From assembly GCF_000765675.1 (NCBI RefSeq), contig NZ_JRPA02000006.1, positions 1 through 64,000 on the forward strand: a stretch of 64,000 bases of DNA. The letters are read 5' to 3'. The notes under the pieces were generated by a model that searched no databases, had not been told where the DNA came from, and worked only from the letters and a program-made list of their open reading frames with translations. Of the stretch, positions 56,820 through 64,000 are shown one piece after another; position 1 is the stretch's first letter, and each line of letters begins with the position of its first letter. Position numbers and translations under genes: made by a program. The DNA is from Helicobacter sp. MIT 05-5294 (GTDB lineage Bacteria > Campylobacterota > Campylobacteria > Campylobacterales > Helicobacteraceae).

Positions 56820-58208
56820 TTACTTTATTTTTGACTGCTCCAAAGCAACAAAAGCCTCTACGATTCTCTGCATATCTCCCTCTAACAATGTGCGCATATC
56901 CAAAATCAACGCGCCATTTTCTAATCTAGCAATGATGTCAAAACCTCGCAAATACTCTTCTAATCGTTGCTCATTCAGTCCAAAATGTGCCAAATTCTTC
57001 GCTTCAAGTGCCACACCAAAAGATTCTAAATAATGACTAGGCATTGCTCCGCCACCGCTGTAACTTTTAGTCGCCACAACTTCAGGCACAAACAAAGGCG
57101 GAATCTGCGCAGCTAGGGATTGCGCCTCATTCCTTAACTCTTCTTTGGTTTTTAGCAACATTTGGCAAGTTGGGATTTTGTCTGTTTTGCCCGTCAAATA
57201 CGCATTAAGTGTCGCTTCTAGCGCGGCAATAGTGAATTTATCCACACGCAACATTCTTAGGAGCTGGTTTTTTTTCAGCTTGTCAATCAATGCCTTTTTG
57301 CCAAAGATGATTCCCGCTTGTGCGCCACCTAAAAGCTTATCTCCGCTAAAGCTTACAAGGCTTGGATTCAGCCTTGTAATCTCTTCTAATGCGGGTTCAA
57401 ACTTTTGAAGAATGTTTTCAAACCCACTTAAACCAAAATACCCGCTTCCCAAATCATAATAATCTACAAGATTCCGTGCCTTTGCCAACTCTACAATCTC
57501 TCCAAATTCTACTTCTTTAACAAATCCGCTCATCGCGTAATTAGATTTATGCGCTTTAAAAAGCATTGCGGTGTTTTCATTAAGTGCTTCTTGATAGTCC
57601 TTTAAATGCGTTTTGTTGGTCGTCCCTACTTCGCGCAAGATCGCTCCAGAATCCTCCATAACACGCGGAATCCTAAAGCTCCCGCCTATCTCAATCAACT
57701 CTCCGCGCGAAACCACAACTTCTTTACCCTTAGCAAAGGTATTAAAAATCAAAAACACCGCCGCGGCATTGTTATTGACAACAAGCACATCTTCTGCGCC
57801 CAAAAGAGCTTTAAACAAACCCTTTAAATGCACATATCGTTCGCTACGATTTCCTTTTTCTTGATTGTATTCCAAATTATTATAACGCGTCAAAAGAGGA
57901 AGAATCTCTTGTAGAATCGCGGGAGAAAACACACTGCGCCCAAGATTTGTATGCACTACGATTCCGGTGGCATTGACGAGTGGCTTAAGGGATTTTTGCG
58001 TGATTTTGTAATACTCCTTAGCAATCGTTTGTGCACAAGTTGCCAAATCCAAAATTTCACCACCCTGAAGCAAATCTTGGCGATAGCCCTCCAAAAACTC
58101 CGCAATCAGTCGCTTTGCTAACGCAAGATTCAACCCGCTCGAAATTTCAGACTTTAGGGAATTTAATAATTTGTCCGCTTTGGGAATATGTCTTAGAATA
58201 TTTTGCAT
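56820..58208 (-). CDS. selA: L-seryl-tRNA(Sec) selenium transferase
   Basis: 462 residues. NATGIVVHTNLGRSVFSP near residue 80, NNNAAAVFLIFNTFAKGKEV and the PLP lysine Lys291 in SFSGDKLLGGAQAGI are diagnostic. It converts Ser-tRNA(Sec) to Sec-tRNA(Sec) with selenophosphate. First gene of the minus-strand run selA-selB-NifS-like-moeA. The usual decamer of this enzyme acts in the cytoplasm. Confidence 0.95.
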   Translation of the reverse strand: MQNILRHIPKADKLLNSLKSEISSGLNLALAKRLIAEFLEGYRQDLLQGGEILDLATCAQTIAKEYYKITQKSLKPLVNATGIVVHTNLGRSVFSPAILQEILPLLTRYNNLEYNQEKGNRSERYVHLKGLFKALLGAEDVLVVNNNAAAVFLIFNTFAKGKEVVVSRGELIEIGGSFRIPRVMEDSGAILREVGTTNKTHLKDYQEALNENTAMLFKAHKSNYAMSGFVKEVEFGEIVELAKARNLVDYYDLGSGYFGLSGFENILQKFEPALEEITRLNPSLVSFSGDKLLGGAQAGIIFGKKALIDKLKKNQLLRMLRVDKFTIAALEATLNAYLTGKTDKIPTCQMLLKTKEELRNEAQSLAAQIPPLFVPEVVATKSYSGGGAMPSHYLESFGVALEAKNLAHFGLNEQRLEEYLRGFDIIARLENGALILDMRTLLEGDMQRIVEAFVALEQSKIK

Positions 58209-58333
58209 TTCCTATTCTCTTTTTGGTAAATTTTAGCCTAGAAGCGTAACGCATTCTTACTTTATTTTCTGTGAATTTTGCAAGATTTTGCTTAAGATTT
58301 GATATAATTTTTATTATTTTTAAAAGGCTTGTG

Positions 58334-58750
58334 ATGAAACAAATTTTATTTGCCATTGACGGAACGAAATCCTGCCAAAAAGCGGCAGAATTTGTAGTGA
58401 ATTTTTTTGGAGATAGGGAAGATTGTGCCATTACAATCATTCATGTTAAAACTCCCATTATGCTTTATGGAGAAGCAGCATTAGCCGCTTATGAAGAAAT
58501 TGAAAAAAAAGAAAGCGCAGAAAGCGATAAATTGCTAGAAGAATTTGCCGCAGTCTTTACCAACAAAGGCGTAAATATCAAACAAAAACTCCTAGAGGGC
58601 GAGGCTGTAACGGAAGTATTGTCTTATGCGAAAGATTTTGATTTGCTAATTATCGGGCAAAGCGAAGAAAGCTTTTGGAATAAAATCTTCTCAACAAACC
58701 AAAACGACTTTTCGCAAAAATCTCCGATTCCAATTCTAATTGTCAAGTAG
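58334..58750 (+). CDS. Universal stress protein family
   Basis: 138 residues of UspA fold: MKQILFAIDGTKSCQKAAEF at the start, ITIIHVKTPIM in strand 2, GEAVTEVLSYAKDFDLLIIG in the second half and PIPILIVK at the end. The canonical ATP-binding G-2x-G-9x-GS loop is only partly present (IIGQSEESFWNKIFS), so nucleotide binding is doubtful. ATG 58334 follows aaaagg; a longer frame from 58271 is unlikely. It is divergent from selA and leads a short operon of conserved small genes. Confidence 0.83.
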   Translation: MKQILFAIDGTKSCQKAAEFVVNFFGDREDCAITIIHVKTPIMLYGEAALAAYEEIEKKESAESDKLLEEFAAVFTNKGVNIKQKLLEGEAVTEVLSYAKDFDLLIIGQSEESFWNKIFSTNQNDFSQKSPIPILIVK

Positions 58751-58769
58751 TTTTCAAAGATTTGCATAG

Positions 58770-59018
58770 ATGAAAACTTTAACCCTTGCAAGCATTTATG
58801 AAATACAAGGACACGCTTACGAAGCGGCAGAGATTTACAAAACAATTTTGGAAGAAAATCCCGACAATGCCGAAGCAAAAATCGCGCTCAAACGCTTAGT
58901 AAGCAATCGCAAAAATTACGGCAAAGCAAGTGAAGATATGCTAAATTTGTTTGTCCAAATGGATAGCGAAGTAGAATTTAATGAGTTTGAAAGGTGGTTA
59001 TTGAAATTATGGAACTAA
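58770..59018 (+). CDS. Short TPR-like protein
   Basis: 82 residues. LASIYEIQGHAYEAAEIYKTI, followed by LEENPDNAEAKIALKRL, is a TPR-like helix pair; the rest is helical and ends WLLKLWN. Small proteins of this type are conserved in Helicobacter and Campylobacter. Overlaps the next gene by 10 bases. Probably a protein-interaction adaptor; role unknown. Confidence 0.68.
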   Translation: MKTLTLASIYEIQGHAYEAAEIYKTILEENPDNAEAKIALKRLVSNRKNYGKASEDMLNLFVQMDSEVEFNEFERWLLKLWN

Positions 59019-59419
59019 AAGAAGCGATTTTACAAACATTAGCCGAAATTGATACAAGCGATTCTAACCAACCCGATACAAAAAGCGCGTTAGAGAGCCA
59101 AAAGCCAGAACGTGATGCTTTGTTGGATATTTTGCCCTCTGATAACCCCCATCGTGAAAATACCGAAACTACGCAGAATCCCTATGAGCGAAAGATTGAA
59201 AAGCTAGATTTTAAAAACGCCGAAGAGCTTAAAATGCTTCTAACAAAAGCTTATTTAGAAGAGGAGAAATTCCTCAATGCCCTACAAGAACGAATCCTCG
59301 TGCTTTTTGAAGGACTGCAATCCCCAAATAATCGCAATATTGAAACCAAAGTGGATATGATTTTAAACTTTTTAGAATTTACTTTGGCAATTATTGATGA
59401 AAAAAAGAATCAAAAATGA
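59009..59419 (+). CDS. Conserved campylobacterote protein, possibly CiaD-like
   Basis: 136 residues: a variable, polar first half and a conserved helical end (EEEKFLNALQERILVLFEGLQ, read in two parts, then MILNFLEFTLAIID). The end resembles, from memory, Campylobacter CiaD-type proteins (FLERxxERxxVLFEG), but I cannot confirm orthology. The start is ATG 59009 overlapping the TPR-like gene by 10 bases; a GTG at 58994 is the alternative. The 265-base gap after it should hold the arsR promoter, and a 91-codon frame there looks accidental. Confidence 0.55.
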   Translation: MELKEAILQTLAEIDTSDSNQPDTKSALESQKPERDALLDILPSDNPHRENTETTQNPYERKIEKLDFKNAEELKMLLTKAYLEEEKFLNALQERILVLFEGLQSPNNRNIETKVDMILNFLEFTLAIIDEKKNQK

Positions 59420-59684
59420 AAAAAAAATCTTTATTTACTTTTGATTTACCATTTTGCTTTATAATTTCATCATCTCAACGGGATGAGTTGAGAGACAAGC
59501 TTAACGCAATGTTAAGTTTGGGTTTTCTTGGAAAAGGGAAAATTTTTCATCCACTTCTCCTTTGCTTAAGGACACTTAGTGTGAGTAAGTTCTTTGAAAG
59601 TGTTGTCAATTCTAGTGGGCGTTTTCCTGAATTTTTATTTAACCCCCTAAAATACCCAATCCTCCTTTTTGTAAGGAAAACGCC

Positions 59685-60368
59685 ATGCTAGAAGTGTTGA
59701 TGATAGAAGATGATTTGGAGCTAGCAACCATTCTTAGCGAATACTTGAAAGCTCATAATATTAATGTAACGAATTATGACGAACCCTATACGGGCATGAG
59801 TGCGATAAACACTCGGCATTTTGACCTCCTTCTTTTAGATTTAACACTCCCAAACCTAGATGGGCTGGAAGTTTGCAAGAGGGTTGCGAAAGAAAAACGA
59901 ATCCCAATCATCATTTCTTCTGCGCGACACGATATTGACGATAGAGTGCTGGGGCTAGAATATGGTGCAGATGACTATATTCCTAAGCCTTATGACCCAA
60001 AAGAACTCATAGCAAGAATCCATAGTGTCCTTCGTAGATACAATCTCTCTAAGGAATCCAACCAAGAAGAAGCTTCTATTCTTCCTTTTGTGCTTGATAA
60101 AGGAAGCAGAGAGATTTACCTCAACAACGAAGCACTCAATCTCACCAAAGCAGAATACGAGATTCTAAGCTTTATGCTTGAAAATGTCAATCAAGCCTTG
60201 ACGCGTGATTCTATTGCGGCGCACTCGGATTCTATCAATCCTGATTCTAGCAACAAAAGCATTGATGTCATCATCGGGCGTTTGCGCAACAAAATAGAAA
60301 AGGGAAGCAAAAAATTCATTTTTTCTGTGCGCGGAATCGGCTATAAATTGCAGTTAAAAGATGATTAA
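59685..60368 (+). CDS. arsR: Acid-responsive response regulator ArsR (HP0166-like)
   Basis: 227 residues of OmpR family. Receiver domain: [15 protein letters not shown], phosphoacceptor Asp52 in [16 protein letters not shown], Lys in [14 protein letters not shown] winged helix follows ([30 protein letters not shown]). It lines up with H. pylori ArsR including Asp52. In H. pylori this protein controls urease and acid-adaptation genes and is essential. It overlaps the sensor gene by 8 bases and hemB follows, as in H. pylori. Confidence 0.92.
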   Translation: MLEVLMIEDDLELATILSEYLKAHNINVTNYDEPYTGMSAINTRHFDLLLLDLTLPNLDGLEVCKRVAKEKRIPIIISSARHDIDDRVLGLEYGADDYIPKPYDPKELIARIHSVLRRYNLSKESNQEEASILPFVLDKGSREIYLNNEALNLTKAEYEILSFMLENVNQALTRDSIAAHSDSINPDSSNKSIDVIIGRLRNKIEKGSKKFIFSVRGIGYKLQLKDD

Positions 60369-61596
60369 AAATTCTATTTTTGTTAAAATCACCATATTAT
60401 TTATCGTGGCAATCATTTGCTTAGGCGCATTTTCATATTATTTTATCCGCGAAGAAATCAATGAGGATATTCTCAAAGACCAACTCAAATATAGCCAATT
60501 TCTCGCGACAATCAACCAATTAGTGCGCTTTGGTGGCAATATTGAACTGATTGAAAAATATCTCAAAGAATTGGATTTACACCAAATTCAAGATGCTAAA
60601 ACCTTAGAACAATTTCAAAACTATTTGACACAAAATCTCGCAAGTGGAATGATTGCAAAAGTCATTAAGCAAGAAAATGGCATTTATTTGTTTTTGCAAA
60701 CTCCGCAGGAATGGAAACTTTATGGTGGCTCTTATCCTCACAATCTTTTTAATTATTATCTTATTACCTTTTTTGCTTTTGTCGTCGTCGTTTTCTTGTT
60801 TGCATTGGTAATTAAAAGCATTTTACCGCTCAAAATTTTGCGCAAAGAGATTCGTAAGTTTGCCGATGGGCAGATGAATATTTCTTGCAAAATCAACCAA
60901 AACGATGAAATCGGCGAACTTTCTCGCGAATTTGAAAATGCCGCCGAGAAAATCAACGCACTAAACCAATCCCGACATCTTTTTTTGCGCTCCATTATGC
61001 ACGAACTCAAAACGCCCATTACCAAAGGCAGAATCACGGCAGAAATGATTGAACACCCACTTTACAAAGAGAGGCTTTGTAATGTATTTGACCGCCTCAA
61101 TAGCTTGATTAATGAGTTTGCCAAAATAGAGGAATTAAGCTCCCGTAACTATTGCCTCAACAAGCAAGATTATGTGCTAAAAGACATTTTAAATCGCGTG
61201 TTTGCAATGCTGTTAATAGACAAAGAACAAATCCAAGATTCCTTTATCCTGCCAGAGGAAAACTATCTGTTGCGCTGCGATTTTGATATGCTCACTCTAG
61301 CTATCAAAAATCTATTAGACAACGCGCTAAAATACAAGACAAAAGGCAAAATTGAAATTAAAGTTGCAGAGGGCAATCTCCTCATCTCCAACTTCGGCGC
61401 ACCTTTGCCACACAGCCTAAAAGACCATGCAAAGCCCTTTTTCAAAGATAACAAATCCAACAAAAATGGTGGCTTGGGATTAGGAATCTATATCGTCAAA
61501 AGCACTTTGGAATCGCAAGGATTGAAGTTGGATTATTATCACAAAGAGGACAAAAATCATTTTGTGATTCTAGGCTTTGCCAAAACCAAACAATAA
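60361..61596 (+). CDS. arsS: Acid-sensing histidine kinase ArsS (HP0165-like)
   Basis: 411 residues. Transmembrane segments at about residues 7-25 and 137-157 enclose a periplasmic sensor of about 110 residues with several His ([19 protein letters not shown]). A HAMP-like linker follows, then the phosphoacceptor His214 in [14 protein letters not shown], the same number as in H. pylori ArsS, and ATP-binding boxes [10 protein letters not shown] and [12 protein letters not shown]. Low pH sensing by periplasmic histidines is known for the H. pylori protein. The gene is complete, without the tract-based frame change of H. pylori strains. Confidence 0.92.
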   Translation: MIKNSIFVKITILFIVAIICLGAFSYYFIREEINEDILKDQLKYSQFLATINQLVRFGGNIELIEKYLKELDLHQIQDAKTLEQFQNYLTQNLASGMIAKVIKQENGIYLFLQTPQEWKLYGGSYPHNLFNYYLITFFAFVVVVFLFALVIKSILPLKILRKEIRKFADGQMNISCKINQNDEIGELSREFENAAEKINALNQSRHLFLRSIMHELKTPITKGRITAEMIEHPLYKERLCNVFDRLNSLINEFAKIEELSSRNYCLNKQDYVLKDILNRVFAMLLIDKEQIQDSFILPEENYLLRCDFDMLTLAIKNLLDNALKYKTKGKIEIKVAEGNLLISNFGAPLPHSLKDHAKPFFKDNKSNKNGGLGLGIYIVKSTLESQGLKLDYYHKEDKNHFVILGFAKTKQ

Positions 61597-61605
61597 AGGA
61601 AAACT

Positions 61606-62577
61606 ATGTTTAAACGCTTAAGAAGAATCAGGCTAAACCCCGTCGTTAGGAATCTCGTTGAAGAAACAACTTTGCGCACACAGGATTTGATTTATCCTCT
61701 ATTTATCACGCATGGCAAAAATATCAAAAACGCAATCGCTTCAATGCCCGATGTTTATCAGCTAAGCATTGACAATGCTTTGGAAGAATGCGAGGAGCTA
61801 GAAAAGTTAGGCATACAAGCCATTATGCTCTTTGGGATTCCAGCAATCAAAGATAGTGTGGGTAGCGAAGCACTAAGTGAGGAGGGCATTATCGCTGAAG
61901 CCTTACGCGCCATCAAAGCAAAATTCCCCCAAATGTTGCTTTGCGTGGATTTATGCTTTTGCGAATACACAGACCATGGGCATTGTGGAATCCTCAATCC
62001 AAAGCTTCAAAGCGTGGATAATGATTTGACTTTAGAGATTCTCAACAAACAAGCCTTAGTCTTGGCACAAGCAGGTGCGAATTTGATTGCACCTAGCGGA
62101 ATGATGGACGGAATGATAGAATCCCTAAGAAGTGCGCTAGATTGCGCAGGATTCGCACATATTCCTATTATGAGTTACTCTACGAAATTCGCAAGTGGAT
62201 ATTATGGACCTTTTCGCGATGTAGCAAACAGCACACCAAGCTTTGGAGACCGCAAAAGCTACCAACAAAACCCCGCAAATCGCAGAGAAGCAATCGCAGA
62301 AAGCCTAGAAGATGAGCGGCAAGGAGCGGATATTTTGATGGTGAAACCCGCCCTTGCATACCTTGATATTGTGCGTGATATTAGAGAACGCACCTTGTTG
62401 CCTCTTGCTGTGTATAATGTCAGCGGGGAATACGCCATGTTAAAGTTTGCACAAAAAAACAATTTGATTGATTATGAACGCGTCTTGCTTGAAACAATGA
62501 TTGGCTTTAAACGCGCAGGAGCGGACATCATCATCACCTACCACGCCAAAGAACTCGCAAGGCTTTTGAATCCTTGA
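61606..62577 (+). CDS. hemB: Delta-aminolevulinic acid dehydratase
   Basis: 323 residues. The active-site lysines are Lys194 ([17 protein letters not shown]) and Lys247 ([11 protein letters not shown]). A metal-binding region [14 protein letters not shown] supplies the Cys ligands of a zinc-type enzyme. It joins two aminolevulinates to porphobilinogen in haem synthesis. Nine bases after arsS, the H. pylori order. Ribosome site aaagga. A terminator hairpin follows. Confidence 0.96.
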   Translation: MFKRLRRIRLNPVVRNLVEETTLRTQDLIYPLFITHGKNIKNAIASMPDVYQLSIDNALEECEELEKLGIQAIMLFGIPAIKDSVGSEALSEEGIIAEALRAIKAKFPQMLLCVDLCFCEYTDHGHCGILNPKLQSVDNDLTLEILNKQALVLAQAGANLIAPSGMMDGMIESLRSALDCAGFAHIPIMSYSTKFASGYYGPFRDVANSTPSFGDRKSYQQNPANRREAIAESLEDERQGADILMVKPALAYLDIVRDIRERTLLPLAVYNVSGEYAMLKFAQKNNLIDYERVLLETMIGFKRAGADIIITYHAKELARLLNP

Positions 62578-62580
62578 AAA

Positions 62581-62604
62581 CGGAATCTCTAAGGCGAGAT
62601 TCCG
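62581..62604. terminator. Terminator after hemB
   Basis: Arms CGGAATCTC (62581-62589) and GAGATTCCG (62596-62604) around a 6-base loop, followed by a short T run (cattttgg), 3 bases after the hemB stop. Confidence 0.7.
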
Positions 62605-63068
62605 CATTTTGGATTGCCGCGTCCTTGCAATCCTCGCAATGACGAGAGGGCGGAATCGCAGGTTATTTTACATTTCAGATTTGCAAGTGCGGGTGAGTTA
62701 CTGACGCGACACACGCTTCGTCTCTCATTTTATTTATTCCCCGCAAGAACGCAATGGAATCCCAAAACTTAATAGAATACTTTTTGCTTAAAGATTTATG
62801 TGTCTTATTCTAAGAAGTTAAAGTTGTGGAATCGCATTGAATGCGGAGAACTACACCATAGAGGGAAAAGAAAAGATTACAAGAAACGGAATGAATTTCT
62901 ATGCAAAATCCAAAGTGGAAAACTAGATAAATCCCTAGCATAGAATGAAAAAGCTTATGAAGCAAACAGATAGCGCGACATTTGCAAGGCAAATCAAGAA
63001 TCCACACAAAACCAAGAAGAAGCAAAAAACTTCGGAGAATATTATAGAATCGCAAAACCCACGAAAAC
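62605..63068. other. Repeat-rich non-coding stretch
   Basis: No gene seen. The first 110 bases include the inverted partner (62636-62710) of the dispersed repeat at 103-195. From about 62810 on, the plus strand has codon-like A-rich sequence broken by stops, perhaps an old gene remnant, but no protein family could be named. It lies between hemB and the convergent ABC-F gene. Confidence 0.45.
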
Positions 63069-64000
63069 CTACTTTATATTTTGCTCCTCTAGCTCCAAAT
63101 ATTGTGTGATTTTTTCCTCGCACAATGCCTTTTTGGCTTCAAATTCTGCGGATTTCTCTTGCAATTCTTGTGTGCTTAAACTCCCGCTAAAAAGCAATTT
63201 CTCCAAAGCTTTAATTTCGGATTCTAATACTTCAATTTCTTGTGGCAAAATCTCCAATAACCGCTTTTGGTGGTAGCTTAGTTTCACTTTTTTAGGGGCT
63301 TTGGGAGATTCTTTTTCGTCCAAATCCTTCGTCTCTTGAGAATCGCAAACTGCCTTTTGGGATTCTAGCTCCGCACTCATTGCGCGGTATTCTGCCAACT
63401 CATTTTCAATCTCTAAATACTCACTAAAGCTTTTATGGGATTCTACAATCTCGCCATTTCCTTTAAAAACAAAGAGTTTTTGTGCGATTTTATCCACGAA
63501 ATAGCGGTCGTGGCTGACAAAGAGAATCGTCCCCTCAAAGCTTTGCAGATATTCCTCCAAAATATTAATCGTGGGAATATCCAAATCATTGGTTGGCTCG
63601 TCCAAAATCAAACAATCATACGCTTTTGTAAAAAGCAAGGCAAGGGCTACGCGATTCTTTTCTCCACCGCTTAAATTTCCGATTTTCTTATCCAAAAACT
63701 CTTTTGGAAACAAAAAATTCTTCAAATAGCCAAAAATGTGCATACTTTTCCCGCGCACTTCAATATGGTCGCCACCAAAAGGGCAAAAGGTCTCCAACAA
63801 ATCCTTGCTATCATCAAGCATTTCGCGGTGTTGGTCAAAATAGCCAATCTTCACATCGCCGCGTTCAATACTTCCGCTTGTTTGCGCAATCTGCCCCAAA
63901 AACACCTTAAGCAAAGTAGATTTTCCCGCGCCATTGCGCCCGACTATCGCGATTTTATCGCGTTGTAGAATCCTTGTGTCCAAATTGCCAATCAAGACTT
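63069..64000 (-). CDS. ABC-F ATPase (Uup-like), 3' part
   Basis: The gene runs off the window; only the last 310 or so codons are here. The second ATPase domain is complete: Walker A GRNGAGKST, signature LSGGEKNRVALAL, Walker B LILDEPTNDLD and the switch His in VSHDRYFVD. A charged coiled-coil tail (LLEILPQEIEVLESEIKALE in parts) as in Uup-type ABC-F proteins ends the protein. These are soluble ribosome- or DNA-associated ATPases, not transporters. Confidence 0.88.
   Translation of the reverse strand, partial: VLIGNLDTRILQRDKIAIVGRNGAGKSTLLKVFLGQIAQTSGSIERGDVKIGYFDQHREMLDDSKDLLETFCPFGGDHIEVRGKSMHIFGYLKNFLFPKEFLDKKIGNLSGGEKNRVALALLFTKAYDCLILDEPTNDLDIPTINILEEYLQSFEGTILFVSHDRYFVDKIAQKLFVFKGNGEIVESHKSFSEYLEIENELAEYRAMSAELESQKAVCDSQETKDLDEKESPKAPKKVKLSYHQKRLLEILPQEIEVLESEIKALEKLLFSGSLSTQELQEKSAEFEAKKALCEEKITQYLELEEQNIK

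Noticed and set aside
58209-58333. selC tRNA next to selA
   Set aside because: No long acceptor stem or tRNA-like arms in this gap or in 52366-52626.
59416-59691. 91-codon plus-strand frame before arsR
   Set aside because: Starts within a run of A, has no domain pattern, and covers the place where the arsR promoter must be. Treated as non-coding.

Overview
The window is a chromosomal segment of a Helicobacter-type campylobacterote, not H. pylori itself. The evidence is its low G+C content, short intergenic gaps, the acid-response pair arsR-arsS followed by hemB (the H. pylori order), a PglK-type flippase with neighbouring glycosyltransferases, a selA-selB locus, a pabB-pabC fusion, and phase-variable homopolymer tracts. 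No rRNA, tRNA, CRISPR array, transposase or phage gene was recognised.

Layout. 0.4-7.1 kb: glycan locus with a PglK-like ABC flippase, three glycosyltransferases and a methyltransferase split by a G10 tract. 7.1-9.4 kb: a Tat-exported hydrolase and aldo/keto reductase. 9.4-14.3 kb (minus strand): a decayed ArsR-type gene, pabA, pabBC, a MATE pump and an AlkC-like repair protein. 14.4-19.9 kb: a second aldo/keto reductase, an EVE protein, a zinc-ribbon protein, an EcoRV-type restriction-modification (R-M) pair, an aminotransferase and a LysE exporter. 19.9-24.6 kb: an island between 41-bp direct repeats that encodes what looks like a two-subunit type IIS R-M system related to BspD6I, with two adenine methyltransferases. 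24.6-31.8 kb: PhzF, a MerR regulator, a Tat-led carboxymuconolactone decarboxylase-like protein, gene debris, an alanine symporter, a Tat-lipoprotein short-chain dehydrogenase and an arginase-fold protein. 32.0-40.4 kb: a paired SMR transporter, a type IIG R-M enzyme coupled to a coiled-coil membrane protein, and small accessory genes. 40.6-64 kb: mostly core genes (argG, rlmN, ilvC, a Na/Pi transporter, a nucleotide-sugar dehydrogenase, moeA, selB, selA, arsRS, hemB, the end of an ABC-F gene), a phase-variable transglutaminase-like gene and several unknowns.

The strongest system-level signal is a regulon seen at four loci (7.1, 14.4, 24.6 and 29.6 kb). Each locus starts with a nearly identical promoter, TTGACA and TATAAT separated by 19 bp, the over-long spacing typical of MerR-activated promoters. 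One of these operons encodes a MerR-family protein. The controlled genes are redox or detoxification enzymes: hydrolase, two aldo/keto reductases, short-chain dehydrogenase, PhzF-like protein and carboxymuconolactone decarboxylase-like protein. Five carry or once carried a twin-arginine leader. In four of them the leader is followed by a fresh Shine-Dalgarno sequence and an in-frame ATG at the start of the enzyme domain, which would allow exported and cytoplasmic forms from one gene. In one the leader has a nonsense codon, so only the internal start can give the enzyme. The type IIS R-M island sits directly upstream of one of these promoters and seems to have duplicated part of that promoter region on entry.
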